From the NCBI GenBank assembly GCA_018003515.1, contig JAGNDO010000050.1:1-38762 (forward strand): 38,762 nucleotides of DNA, in the 5' to 3' direction. The translations under genes were made by a program, and so were the position numbers. Source of the DNA: Caldilineaceae bacterium (lineage in GTDB: Bacteria; Chloroflexota; Anaerolineae; Caldilineales; Caldilineaceae). Below the pieces are notes generated by a model that saw nothing but the letters and a program-made list of their open reading frames with translations, was not told the origin of the DNA and made no database searches. This document shows, piece by piece, positions 20,597 to 29,011 of this stretch (position 1 is the stretch's first letter; every line of letters starts with the position of its first letter).

Positions 20597-23587
20597 ATGA
20601 CCAACTCCACCACCCACAACCGATCCGTCATCCTCTGCCTGGGCGGTTGGGGATTGCAGGTTGGGCTGCACCTGCTGCCCCGCCTGCGCTTCAGCCAGGA
20701 ACAGCGGCTGGCCCGGGGCATCTCCGCCCCGGATCTGACCCGCATCACCGGCTTTGCCGCCCTCAACGCCCACCCCTGGCTGGGCCAGGATGGCCGCGCC
20801 CGGCTGGATCTCTTCCAAATCCCCGGAGAGGTCGCCTTGCCCCCCTTTGCCATTGAAAAAGCGTTGGCCCAGTCTGGTTCGCCACGTCCTGTCTCGCCAG
20901 GAGGCTGGTTTGGGACAGGTGCCGGTGGGCCAAGTGGTGCCTCCATGATGGCTCCCCCCCATCCATTGTTGACGAGCGCGGAGGCCCAAGCCCAAGCCCT
21001 CTTCCACACCATCCAAGCCACCCTGCCCGATGCCCTGCTGCCCCTGTCCGCGGACCGCGCCCCCGCGCCCGACAGCCCCCACCGCGCCACCCGCGCCGAT
21101 ACCTTCCAAGCCGCCGCGGAACAGGCCGACAGCCTGGCCCGGCGCATCCGCACCCACATCATCGACCCAGTGCGCTCGGACACCCTGATCCCCGGCGATC
21201 CCTTTGTGCAGACCACCATCTACGTCGTCGCCCCCCTCTTTGAACCCTTGGTCTCGGCCACCATCTGGCCGGTCCTGGCCCAACTGATCGCCAGCCTGGG
21301 CGAGCGTCACCTCTTCCAAATGGTCGCCTTCCTGGGCACGGGCAGCCACGCCCTGGACGCCAGCCGGGCCACCGAGGATGCCGCCGCCTTCGCCGCCCTG
21401 CGGGAACTCACCCTGCTCTCCGGCCACGACCCGGACCTGGCCGCCCGCAACGCCCTGCGGGAGAGCATCCCCATGCCTCTGGCCGACCAAGTGGGCCGCA
21501 ATGTCTTCGACCAAATCTATTTGATCGACCGAGAGAAAAGCAACCAAGGCTTGGCCCAAAGCGGCCACGAACTGGCCGTCCTGGTCGCCAATGCCCTGGA
21601 AGCCCTGGTCACCGGGGACGCCAGCCAGTTGATCCAAGAACAGTTGGGGGCCGGGGCGCGCATCTTGGAGCAGCGTCCCTTCAGTATCTTGGGCGCGGCC
21701 ACAGACTATGTGCCCCTGGACGCCATCCTGCAAGCCGCCGGCCAACAAGAGGAGAAACGCCTGGCCCGCGAGCTGATCTTGGCCGAAAGCCCGGACCCCG
21801 CCGATCTGCCCTATCCCGACCTGGCCGGTCTGGGCATCAAGCCGGAACAGGCCCTGGCCTCCTTGGTGGCCCGCCACCCGGATCTGTTTGAGAATCAACA
21901 CCCGGTCTCGGTCAGCGATTTGGCGGTCAGCGAGCGGTTTGTTTTGGATCCGGCCACCGCCGCCGAACTGCGCGGCCACAAGCCCACGGATTGGGAACTG
22001 GTCTACACGGGCCATCAAAAACAGGTGCGGGAACTCTTCGATCTGGTGGCGGACGCCAACGGGGCTTGGGGCTTGGATGGTCTGGACGACCGGGGCAACC
22101 CCAAGCCCGGCACAGAGGATCAACTTCTGCCCGCGGTGGTGGAGCAGATGCAGGCCACCCTTCTCGACATGGCCGGGACCACCCCCGGCGGTCTCAGCAC
22201 AGCCCGCCGCCAGGTACAGGCCTGGCTGGACCAAGTGGAAGAGAGCCGTCACGCCCTGCGCCGCCAGGCCGCACCGGGAATGCGCCGTCTGCAACAGGCC
22301 CAGCGCACCCTGGCCGTGCGAGATTGGCAGCGCAGCTATCACCCGCGAGCCGTGCGCCATCCCCGCTGGTGGGCCGTGGGCTTGCGGGCGACATTGGTGC
22401 TGCTGATCATCGTGGCCCTGAGTGTGGGCTATTTGCTTGCCACCGGACAGGCCTGGACCGACTTTTCCCTGGTTCCCGACGGGGCCCTTTTGGCTGGGAT
22501 CGCCCTGGGCGCGTACGCCGCCGGGGGCATGGCCCTGACCCGTTACAAGCGGCGTTTGGAGGATTTACGCGCCGAACGGGTGGCCTTGGATCAAGCTGAC
22601 CTGACCGCCTTACTCCAAGAGCGGGCCAGAACTGGGCTGACCGAAGTCTACGCCCGCATGGCCGAATGGCTGCAACGCACGGAACTTGTCCTCAGTCGGG
22701 CCGTGGCGGATGTGGCCGACTGGTCCCAACTGGACGCCGCCCCGACCATCCCCCCGGCAGAGGTCGCCCCGGTCCATCTTTTTGTGCCCCACATGGACGA
22801 CGCTCTGTGGGCCCGCTGCCGGGACCATCTGCGCAGCCGGGAAGATCCCCAGGGCCATCGGGGCGAGGAACGGCTGGGCCAGCTTTGGGGCGGCGGCGTG
22901 TGGCGCAAACGCATGGGCTTCCTGCTCTTTGGCGGCCCCCGGCCCGACGCCCAGGCCCCCCGCTCCGTGGCCAATCTGGTGGCGGAGACCGTGGCCCAAG
23001 CCGTAGCCCCGGTCACGGTTTTGGGCCATAACCGGGATGTCACCGCCTCCCGAATGCAGTTGATCCGAGAGCTGGCCTACGATCACACGGTGGAGCATCT
23101 GGGCTGGCGCAAGGCCCAACTGGCCCGGCCCGCCCACTATCACCCCTATCTGGGCTGGACCCAGGAGGGGGAGACAACCGGCTTCGGCTATTCAAACGGC
23201 AACGGGGCTGGGAACGGCAACGGGCGGGGCCAGGACATGCGCCGCTTCCTGGAATCCCTGTGGAACCGGGCCAAGCCCACGGCCAACTATGACGTGGCCG
23301 ACCGTCTGGTCGTCACCGGCGTGGAGGTGGACTTCGCCGCCGTCTCTGGGGGCGGGGAGAGCGACATGAACGAATCGGTGCTGCGCGAATATCGTTTGGC
23401 CCGCCTGGTCACCGGCGACCCGTTCACCGTCACCTGCGTGCGCACGGTCCACGGCCTGGGGCTGGACGATCTGGAATCGGTCCACCACTACCGGGCGGAG
23501 TTGGGGCGGCTGGCTGCCCCAGAACGGGGATTGGTTCTGCTGGCGGATGGTCGGTTCTACGAAGAACGTGTCAGGCAGCCGACCTAG
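20597..23587 (+). CDS. Membrane-anchored degenerate tubulin-like protein (putative pseudo-GTPase partner)
   Basis: The protein has 996 residues from ATG 20597, with AGGA 9 nt upstream; the longer frame to 20216 is in the upstream gene. Residues 9-350 run parallel to the GTPase region of the preceding protein: VILCLGGWGLQVG for T1, GFAALNAHPWLG for T2, TIYVVAPLFEPLVSATIWPV for the T4 segment, DAAAFAALRELTLLS for ANAYAALKELNYF, and VFDQIYLIDRE for PFDFIFLLNRT. The GGTGAG loop is replaced by FEPLVSA, so nucleotide binding is probably lost. Two adjacent membrane helices (about 595-650, TLVLLIIVALSVGYLLA and LLAGIALGAYAAGGMAL) follow a coiled-coil-like stretch, so it could recruit the cytosolic tubulin-like protein to the membrane. 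The similarity is by eye. Confidence 0.75.
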   Translation: MTNSTTHNRSVILCLGGWGLQVGLHLLPRLRFSQEQRLARGISAPDLTRITGFAALNAHPWLGQDGRARLDLFQIPGEVALPPFAIEKALAQSGSPRPVSPGGWFGTGAGGPSGASMMAPPHPLLTSAEAQAQALFHTIQATLPDALLPLSADRAPAPDSPHRATRADTFQAAAEQADSLARRIRTHIIDPVRSDTLIPGDPFVQTTIYVVAPLFEPLVSATIWPVLAQLIASLGERHLFQMVAFLGTGSHALDASRATEDAAAFAALRELTLLSGHDPDLAARNALRESIPMPLADQVGRNVFDQIYLIDREKSNQGLAQSGHELAVLVANALEALVTGDASQLIQEQLGAGARILEQRPFSILGAATDYVPLDAILQAAGQQEEKRLARELILAESPDPADLPYPDLAGLGIKPEQALASLVARHPDLFENQHPVSVSDLAVSERFVLDPATAAELRGHKPTDWELVYTGHQKQVRELFDLVADANGAWGLDGLDDRGNPKPGTEDQLLPAVVEQMQATLLDMAGTTPGGLSTARRQVQAWLDQVEESRHALRRQAAPGMRRLQQAQRTLAVRDWQRSYHPRAVRHPRWWAVGLRATLVLLIIVALSVGYLLATGQAWTDFSLVPDGALLAGIALGAYAAGGMALTRYKRRLEDLRAERVALDQADLTALLQERARTGLTEVYARMAEWLQRTELVLSRAVADVADWSQLDAAPTIPPAEVAPVHLFVPHMDDALWARCRDHLRSREDPQGHRGEERLGQLWGGGVWRKRMGFLLFGGPRPDAQAPRSVANLVAETVAQAVAPVTVLGHNRDVTASRMQLIRELAYDHTVEHLGWRKAQLARPAHYHPYLGWTQEGETTGFGYSNGNGAGNGNGRGQDMRRFLESLWNRAKPTANYDVADRLVVTGVEVDFAAVSGGGESDMNESVLREYRLARLVTGDPFTVTCVRTVHGLGLDDLESVHHYRAELGRLAAPERGLVLLADGRFYEERVRQPT

Positions 23588-23721
23588 CCCACCACGCGCA
23601 TAGCCGCATAAATGTTTGTGCCGAAGCGTCCGAATACCTTCCCCACGCGACTTGCACCTTTTCTCCCTTCCAGCGACAATACAAGGACTTTGCCTTTCAC
23701 CCTTTAGAACGGACTGTCCTC

Positions 23722-24999
23722 TTGTCTGCACACACCGACCCTTCTGCCCGCTCGTTTTTGCCCGCCTACCTGCGCAAGGCACACCCCACTGTCCGCCGCA
23801 ATGCGACCCTTGATCTGTGGGGAGCCGTGGCCTACGGACTCTTCTTCGGGGCGGCGCTTCAGTTTATCCCCGTTGTCCTGCGCAATCAGGGCGCGTCCAC
23901 GGAGATGCTGGCCCTCTACACCTCGCAAACCTATCTGGGGTCGATCCTCACCTCCTTCAGCATCGTGCTGATGCGTCGGCGGCGCACAAAGAGCTTTGCC
24001 GTGGCGTGCTGGTATGCGGCCCGATCGATCTTTTTGGTTGTGGGCTTTGTCAAAGGGGTTCCCTGGCTTGTCCTGCTGTTCGGCGTCTTCTGGTTTCTGG
24101 AGGTTTTTCCGTCGCCGGCCTACACCCGCATTCTCCAAGTCATCTACCCGGAGGAAATTCGGGGCAAGATCCTCAGCCTTGTGCGTTTGGGCATGGCGGT
24201 CGCCGTCATCGCCATCACCCCCCTGGCCGGCTGGGCCTTGGACACATGGGGCTATCAGCTTCTCTTTCCCCTGGCCGGGGTGATGGGCATCTTGTCCACC
24301 GCCCTCTTCAACCGTATTGACGTCAACGAAGGCCCCTTGCCCATCCGCCAGACCAAGACCCTGGCCGGGCTGGTGGAGATTGTGCGCACCAACCGGCCCT
24401 TTGCCCTGCACCTGCTCAGTTTTACCGTCTACGGACTGGGTGCCCTGTTGGGGTTTGCCCTCTACCCCGTGGTGCAGGTGGATCGGCTGCATCTCTCCTA
24501 TACCGAAATCGGGCTGCTCGGTCTGGCCCAATCGGTCTTTTGGCTGCTGGGCTTTCTGTATTGGGGCGGCGCGGTGGACAAGCACGGCGGGTTGTGGGTG
24601 ATGCGGGTCAATCTGCTGATCGCTTTTTTTGTGCCCTTTTCCTACATTTGGGCGACGAATGGCTGGATGCTGCTGCCCGCCTTCATCGCCCAGGGCATCA
24701 TCTCCGCCGGGGTGGATTTGGGGCTGATCAACACCTCCATCTCCCTGGCCGAGCCGGACAAAGTGGTGGAATACGCGGCGGTGCAGGCCACGGTGATCGG
24801 CGTGCGGGGGATGATCACCCCTTTCATCGGCGCGTGGCTGCTGCGGGTGGGCGTGGCGGACACGGTCATCTTTGGCGTGGGCAGCCTGCTCATTCTGGTG
24901 GCCTGGTGGATCACCGGGCGTATTCACGTGCATCCCACCCCGGCGGACGCGGCCCTGCGCACCCGCTGGCCCCTGCGTTTTCGCCTTCCCCGGTTTTAG
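23722..24999 (+). CDS. Major facilitator superfamily transporter
   Basis: The protein has 425 residues from TTG 23722. No good Shine-Dalgarno is seen, so the start is uncertain; a TTG at 23758 is an alternative. About 11-12 hydrophobic segments are visible, including LWGAVAYGLFFGAALQFIPVVL, LVLLFGVFWFLEVFPSPAY, LGMAVAVIAITPLAGWALDTWG and LLSFTVYGLGALLGFALYP, with the mid-loop INRIDVNEGPLPIRQTK linking two six-helix halves. The segment ALYTSQTYLGSILTSFSIVLMRRRRTKSF has the basic cytoplasmic loop after helix 2 typical of MFS proteins. The substrate cannot be told. It lies 134 bp downstream of the tubulin-like pair on the same strand and may be independent. Confidence 0.85.
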   Translation: MSAHTDPSARSFLPAYLRKAHPTVRRNATLDLWGAVAYGLFFGAALQFIPVVLRNQGASTEMLALYTSQTYLGSILTSFSIVLMRRRRTKSFAVACWYAARSIFLVVGFVKGVPWLVLLFGVFWFLEVFPSPAYTRILQVIYPEEIRGKILSLVRLGMAVAVIAITPLAGWALDTWGYQLLFPLAGVMGILSTALFNRIDVNEGPLPIRQTKTLAGLVEIVRTNRPFALHLLSFTVYGLGALLGFALYPVVQVDRLHLSYTEIGLLGLAQSVFWLLGFLYWGGAVDKHGGLWVMRVNLLIAFFVPFSYIWATNGWMLLPAFIAQGIISAGVDLGLINTSISLAEPDKVVEYAAVQATVIGVRGMITPFIGAWLLRVGVADTVIFGVGSLLILVAWWITGRIHVHPTPADAALRTRWPLRFRLPRF

Positions 25000-25029
25000 G
25001 CAGGCATAAGAGGGCGTTCACCCGGTTGG

Positions 25030-25105
25030 TTTCTAGTGAAAAAATAATTTCCAGTGAGGAAACGGATCGTTTCCTCACTGGAAATTATTTTTTCTTCACT
25101 AGAAA
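25030..25105. terminator. Long AT-rich dyad between convergent genes
   Basis: The sequence TTTCTAGTGAA...AAATAATTTCCAGTGAGGAAACG is followed after GAT by its near-perfect inverse (3-nt bulge), giving a stem of about 35 bp with T-runs near both ends. It lies between the MFS stop (24999) and the stop of the convergent giant gene (25142), fitting a bidirectional terminator. Each arm holds two related TTYAGTGA units, so it may itself be a dispersed repeat. Confidence 0.7.
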
Positions 25106-25141
25106 TTTGCCGCCCCCGCCAAGTGGATCAAGAACGACTTA

Positions 25142-28100
25142 CTATCTCAGCAACATCGGCAAGAAGATCCGGAATCGTAAGTTAAAGCGCCCCTCGATCA
25201 GCGCGCCTGGGTTGCGATCTGCATCGAACATCTGGACACGCCAGAAGTAGACGCCATCGGACATGGCCTTGGTGGGCGTATAGTGGGTCAGATCCGTGGT
25301 AATGATGGTGGATTTGTTGTAACTGCTGTTGTCCGCGTATTCAAGTTTATAGTAGGCCGCACCATCAATCGGTTCCCAGGCTAAGGTGGGGATCGGGCCG
25401 ACGGTCATATCTTGCGGCGGCCAGATCAGGGTAGGAAGCGGATACTCTTTGGTAAACCCCTGGGGAGCGCTATAAGGACCGGTCTTGTTATTGCCATCCA
25501 CAAGAGCCACCCGCCAATACCAGACCCCATCGGTAAGGTTTTGCCCCTTGATGGGCGCAAAGGAGGTCGCCTGGATGGTCTGGTTTATCTTGGGACTATT
25601 AAAGGCCAAGTTGTTGGCGACCTGAATGCTGTAAGACGGTGTGGCCAAACGGGGCAGCAAGGTCGGCGTCAGCACTGGGGACCAGCGCAGGATCGGTTGC
25701 TGATCCATGACACTGTCGGCCAAGGGCGCAAGGGGGGTCGGCCACAGGGAGGTCTTGGTAAAGGTCATGGGGTCGGTCCAGTGGCCGATGATGGTGCGGG
25801 AGCGGCGCATGACCACTCGCCAGGTATACTGGGTGCCGGGCAAGAGGGAAACGCCAACATCCGAGGGGGTAAAGCTGGTGGCGTCCGTGGCCTGGTTGAC
25901 CAAGGGACTGCTAAAATTGCCGTCGTCGTCAATCTGGATGGTGTAACCGGCGGCCCCCTCCACCCGGTCCCAGGCAAATGTGGGGGTCATAAAGGCATCC
26001 ACCCCTGTGGAGAGATGGGGGGTGCCCACACGCCGGCTGTCCAGTTTGAAACGCATGGGCGGGGACCAAGGACCAACGTCATAGGCGGTGCCGCTATATC
26101 GTTCATGCCGAGGACGCACCCGCCAGTAGTAGGATTCGTTGTTGGCATAGGCGACTTTGGACTGAAAGCCGGTAGGTAGCAACGTAAACAAAGACGACGT
26201 GCCGGATTCGTATGTCTCCCACGTTTCCACAATGTCGGTAAATTGAGCGTCTTGAGCCACCTGCACCTGATACCCATCGGCGCTAAACAGGGGCATACGC
26301 CAGCGCAGGGGCGGCATGTCATCATAGACAATCGGGTTGGAGAAGGGGGTGTCAAAGGGATAGAGCGGACTGAGCATGTTGGAGACAAAGACCGGGTTGT
26401 CCAGGGTTGCGCCTTGGGCCGGGAGGGCGTCCCGGACGCTATTGGCCTCCAGACTATAGACGGCCAGGGCCAGACTGCCCACCCAGTCCGTGTCCGCAGA
26501 ACCCAATGCGGTATAGGGGAGCAGGATCTGTACAGATTGTAGCCCAGAGTCATACTCAATGCGCCCACCAAAATTCGTCAGATCCTGGGCCGGGGACCAG
26601 GTGCTGCCATTCCAGGCGTAGAACTGGGCAGAGATCCCCACGTTGCCAATTTTGTCCACATACAAGACATATTCCGGGCGATAGAGAGGGGCGGGGCTGA
26701 TGGATGTGTTGCCCCGGGGATCCGAGGGCGCGCCGCTGTTAACCACATGGTCCGTGTCAAGATAGAGGGCGTAGCGCACAGTATCCCCAGCGATGGCTCC
26801 CCCGGTGAAGGCGATCACCCAATGCTGGTTGTAGTTGTCATCGGCCCTGCGGTCGGCCATCACATGCAGGGTGTTTAGTTCATAGCTGCCTGCGCCGACG
26901 TCCGGGCTGGTGGCGACCAGGGTGCGTCCGCTGGCGTCCGCGGCCAGGTTGGCGGGCGGCACAAAATCATAGAGCGGGTTGCCGATGGTCAGATCCAGGG
27001 AGAGGTTGAAATGACGGGCAGCGCTCCAGTCACCCAGGGGGGTGTTGGCGGCATCCTGGGCCTGCACGCGCCACCAATAGGTGCCAAAGGGCATGGGAGT
27101 CAGGCGCTCCTGCCAGGGCACATAGTTGACAAATTGGGGCTGCACCACGTCTACAATATTGACAAAGCCCTCATCCCGGGCCAATTGAAGCTGATAATGA
27201 TCCGCCCCAGAGACTGGCAGCCATCCCAAAACGGGCGGCAATCCCACGGCCTCAAAGCCGTCATCGGGATAGATGGGGTCTGGGGTGGGGGCAAAGGGGA
27301 GGGTCGAGGTCGCGCTGCTGTAGCGTGCGGTCCACGAGAGCTGGCTGCCAATGGGTTGGTTGTCGCTATAGGCGCGCACCCGCCAATAATAGAGGCTGCC
27401 ATCCTGAAGGTCGGTAAACGGATGGGCCAGCGTAGGCGCGGCGGCGATTCCCGCCGTGTCCAGGGCGAAGTTGGGAGAGAAAAAGCCCGGCTCGTTATCG
27501 ACTTCAAGCCGGTAAAAATCAGCAGGGGCGGCGCTGTTGAGTCCAGCCGGTACATGGGCCACATCCCAAATAAAGAGGGGATGGGGGAAAGAGCGGTCAC
27601 CATGTACGGGCAGGTTTTCCACATCCGGGGTGAAGTAGGCCAAGGGATAGATGGAGTTGGGTGTTGTGGGCAGGGGGGAAGTGGGATTGGTGGGGTCAGA
27701 GAGTTGGAAAGACCAAATCTCGCTCCAAGGGGTGAAGTTGCCCTGGGCATCTATGGCCCGCACCTGCCAATAATAGGCCGCGCCCAGAGCCACCGAAGAC
27801 CATTGGGGCTGGGTATAGTTGGTGACGTTGTAAAGAGTTGTGTCAACGATCTTGGGGTTGACAAAAGCGTTGTTGGCGGCAATCTGGATCTGATATCGTT
27901 CGGCTCCTGGCACGGGTGCCCAGGCAAAGAAGGGATAGGCCAAGGAGATGCTGTTGTTGGCGGGCAAAAGCAGTTGGGGCTTGAAGTTCCACTTGGCCCG
28001 AAAGCTGCGGATTTCGCTCCAGGGTGAGGTGATACCCCGGGCATCCACCGCCTGCACACGCCAGAAATAGTCCTGGTCGTTGCTATAGGCATCCACGGGG

Positions 28101-28984
28101 GTATGGTCCGTATTGCGGGTAACGGTCTGGTCGTAGGTCGTAAAATTTTCCTGGGTGCTGACCTGTAGACGGTACTCTTTGGCGGCTTCCACGGCTGTCC
28201 ACGAGAAGCGGGGCACAAAAGGCAGCGCCATGCCGTGGCTCGGTGCCAGCAGTTGCGGCGCACTGTTCCAATTAAAGGTGAAGCGCCACACTTGGCTGGG
28301 CGTACCGGCGTGGCCTTTGTAATCAAAGGGGGTCACACGCCAATAGTAGATATTGTTGTCCAAGCGCAGGGGAGGAGTGTGGCGGGAGACGGCGGAAATG
28401 GCGGTATAGACAATGCTGGACATGCCCGAATCCGTGGCAATCTGGAACTGATAGGTCGCCGCGCCGGGCAGGGGTGTCCACGAAAAGTCCTCAAGCCCAA
28501 AGGCGGCCCGCACCGCATCCTCTTCTGGGAAGAGAAGCACCGGGAAGAGAGTCTGGTTGTCGCTCCAATCGACCTGAAAGCTGAAGCCATCGGAGTAAGC
28601 TCCCCAATTTTTTGAAACATAGGCCCGCACCCGCCAATAGAAAATACCATCACCCAGGGCGATGATGGGGGTGTAGGTGAAGGTCTCAGATTCTGTACTC
28701 ACCACCGTGGTAGCGAAGCCACTGGAAACGCTGATCTGCACCTGATATTTGGTGGCCTCCGGGACTGGTTGCCAAACCAGACTGGGGATGCCCAAGGGCG
28801 GATGGCTGTTGCCTGTGGTGATGGCCCCTTCCGCCGGTGACAGCAGAACGGGCACGTTGGCAGTGGCCTCAGCGGATGTTGGAATCATGCCCTCGGCTCT
28901 CAATTGGGGCGGCGATATAGCGACCAAACTGAGCAAAAGAACAAGGGAGATCAACAAGCCGCGGGTATTTGAGAGAATCAACAT
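25142..28984 (-). CDS. Giant secreted fibronectin-III-like repeat protein, shorter paralogue
   Basis: The protein has 1280 residues from ATG 28982-28984, with GGAG 9 nt upstream. A signal peptide (LLISLVLLLSLVAISPPQLRAEG) is followed by about ten repeats of 90-110 residues. Each ends in a YYWRVRA/YFWRVQA strand and starts with P.L..P....., a fibronectin-III-like beta-sandwich pattern. Between repeats, at about 700-840, lies a different beta-rich module (WVIAFTGG...YALYLDTDH...[11 protein letters not shown]...LPYTALG) reminiscent of CBM9/DOMON-like domains. The protein ends RFRIFLPMLLR. It starts 27 bp after a longer paralogue with which it shares very similar segments along most of its length, so it is a tandem duplicate and likely co-transcribed. 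It is probably a cell-surface or matrix adhesin. No catalytic motif is seen. Confidence 0.85.
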   Translation of the reverse strand: MLILSNTRGLLISLVLLLSLVAISPPQLRAEGMIPTSAEATANVPVLLSPAEGAITTGNSHPPLGIPSLVWQPVPEATKYQVQISVSSGFATTVVSTESETFTYTPIIALGDGIFYWRVRAYVSKNWGAYSDGFSFQVDWSDNQTLFPVLLFPEEDAVRAAFGLEDFSWTPLPGAATYQFQIATDSGMSSIVYTAISAVSRHTPPLRLDNNIYYWRVTPFDYKGHAGTPSQVWRFTFNWNSAPQLLAPSHGMALPFVPRFSWTAVEAAKEYRLQVSTQENFTTYDQTVTRNTDHTPVDAYSNDQDYFWRVQAVDARGITSPWSEIRSFRAKWNFKPQLLLPANNSISLAYPFFAWAPVPGAERYQIQIAANNAFVNPKIVDTTLYNVTNYTQPQWSSVALGAAYYWQVRAIDAQGNFTPWSEIWSFQLSDPTNPTSPLPTTPNSIYPLAYFTPDVENLPVHGDRSFPHPLFIWDVAHVPAGLNSAAPADFYRLEVDNEPGFFSPNFALDTAGIAAAPTLAHPFTDLQDGSLYYWRVRAYSDNQPIGSQLSWTARYSSATSTLPFAPTPDPIYPDDGFEAVGLPPVLGWLPVSGADHYQLQLARDEGFVNIVDVVQPQFVNYVPWQERLTPMPFGTYWWRVQAQDAANTPLGDWSAARHFNLSLDLTIGNPLYDFVPPANLAADASGRTLVATSPDVGAGSYELNTLHVMADRRADDNYNQHWVIAFTGGAIAGDTVRYALYLDTDHVVNSGAPSDPRGNTSISPAPLYRPEYVLYVDKIGNVGISAQFYAWNGSTWSPAQDLTNFGGRIEYDSGLQSVQILLPYTALGSADTDWVGSLALAVYSLEANSVRDALPAQGATLDNPVFVSNMLSPLYPFDTPFSNPIVYDDMPPLRWRMPLFSADGYQVQVAQDAQFTDIVETWETYESGTSSLFTLLPTGFQSKVAYANNESYYWRVRPRHERYSGTAYDVGPWSPPMRFKLDSRRVGTPHLSTGVDAFMTPTFAWDRVEGAAGYTIQIDDDGNFSSPLVNQATDATSFTPSDVGVSLLPGTQYTWRVVMRRSRTIIGHWTDPMTFTKTSLWPTPLAPLADSVMDQQPILRWSPVLTPTLLPRLATPSYSIQVANNLAFNSPKINQTIQATSFAPIKGQNLTDGVWYWRVALVDGNNKTGPYSAPQGFTKEYPLPTLIWPPQDMTVGPIPTLAWEPIDGAAYYKLEYADNSSYNKSTIITTDLTHYTPTKAMSDGVYFWRVQMFDADRNPGALIEGRFNLRFRIFLPMLLR

Positions 28985-29011
28985 AATAAAAAACTCCAAT
29001 TTGTCCTATCT

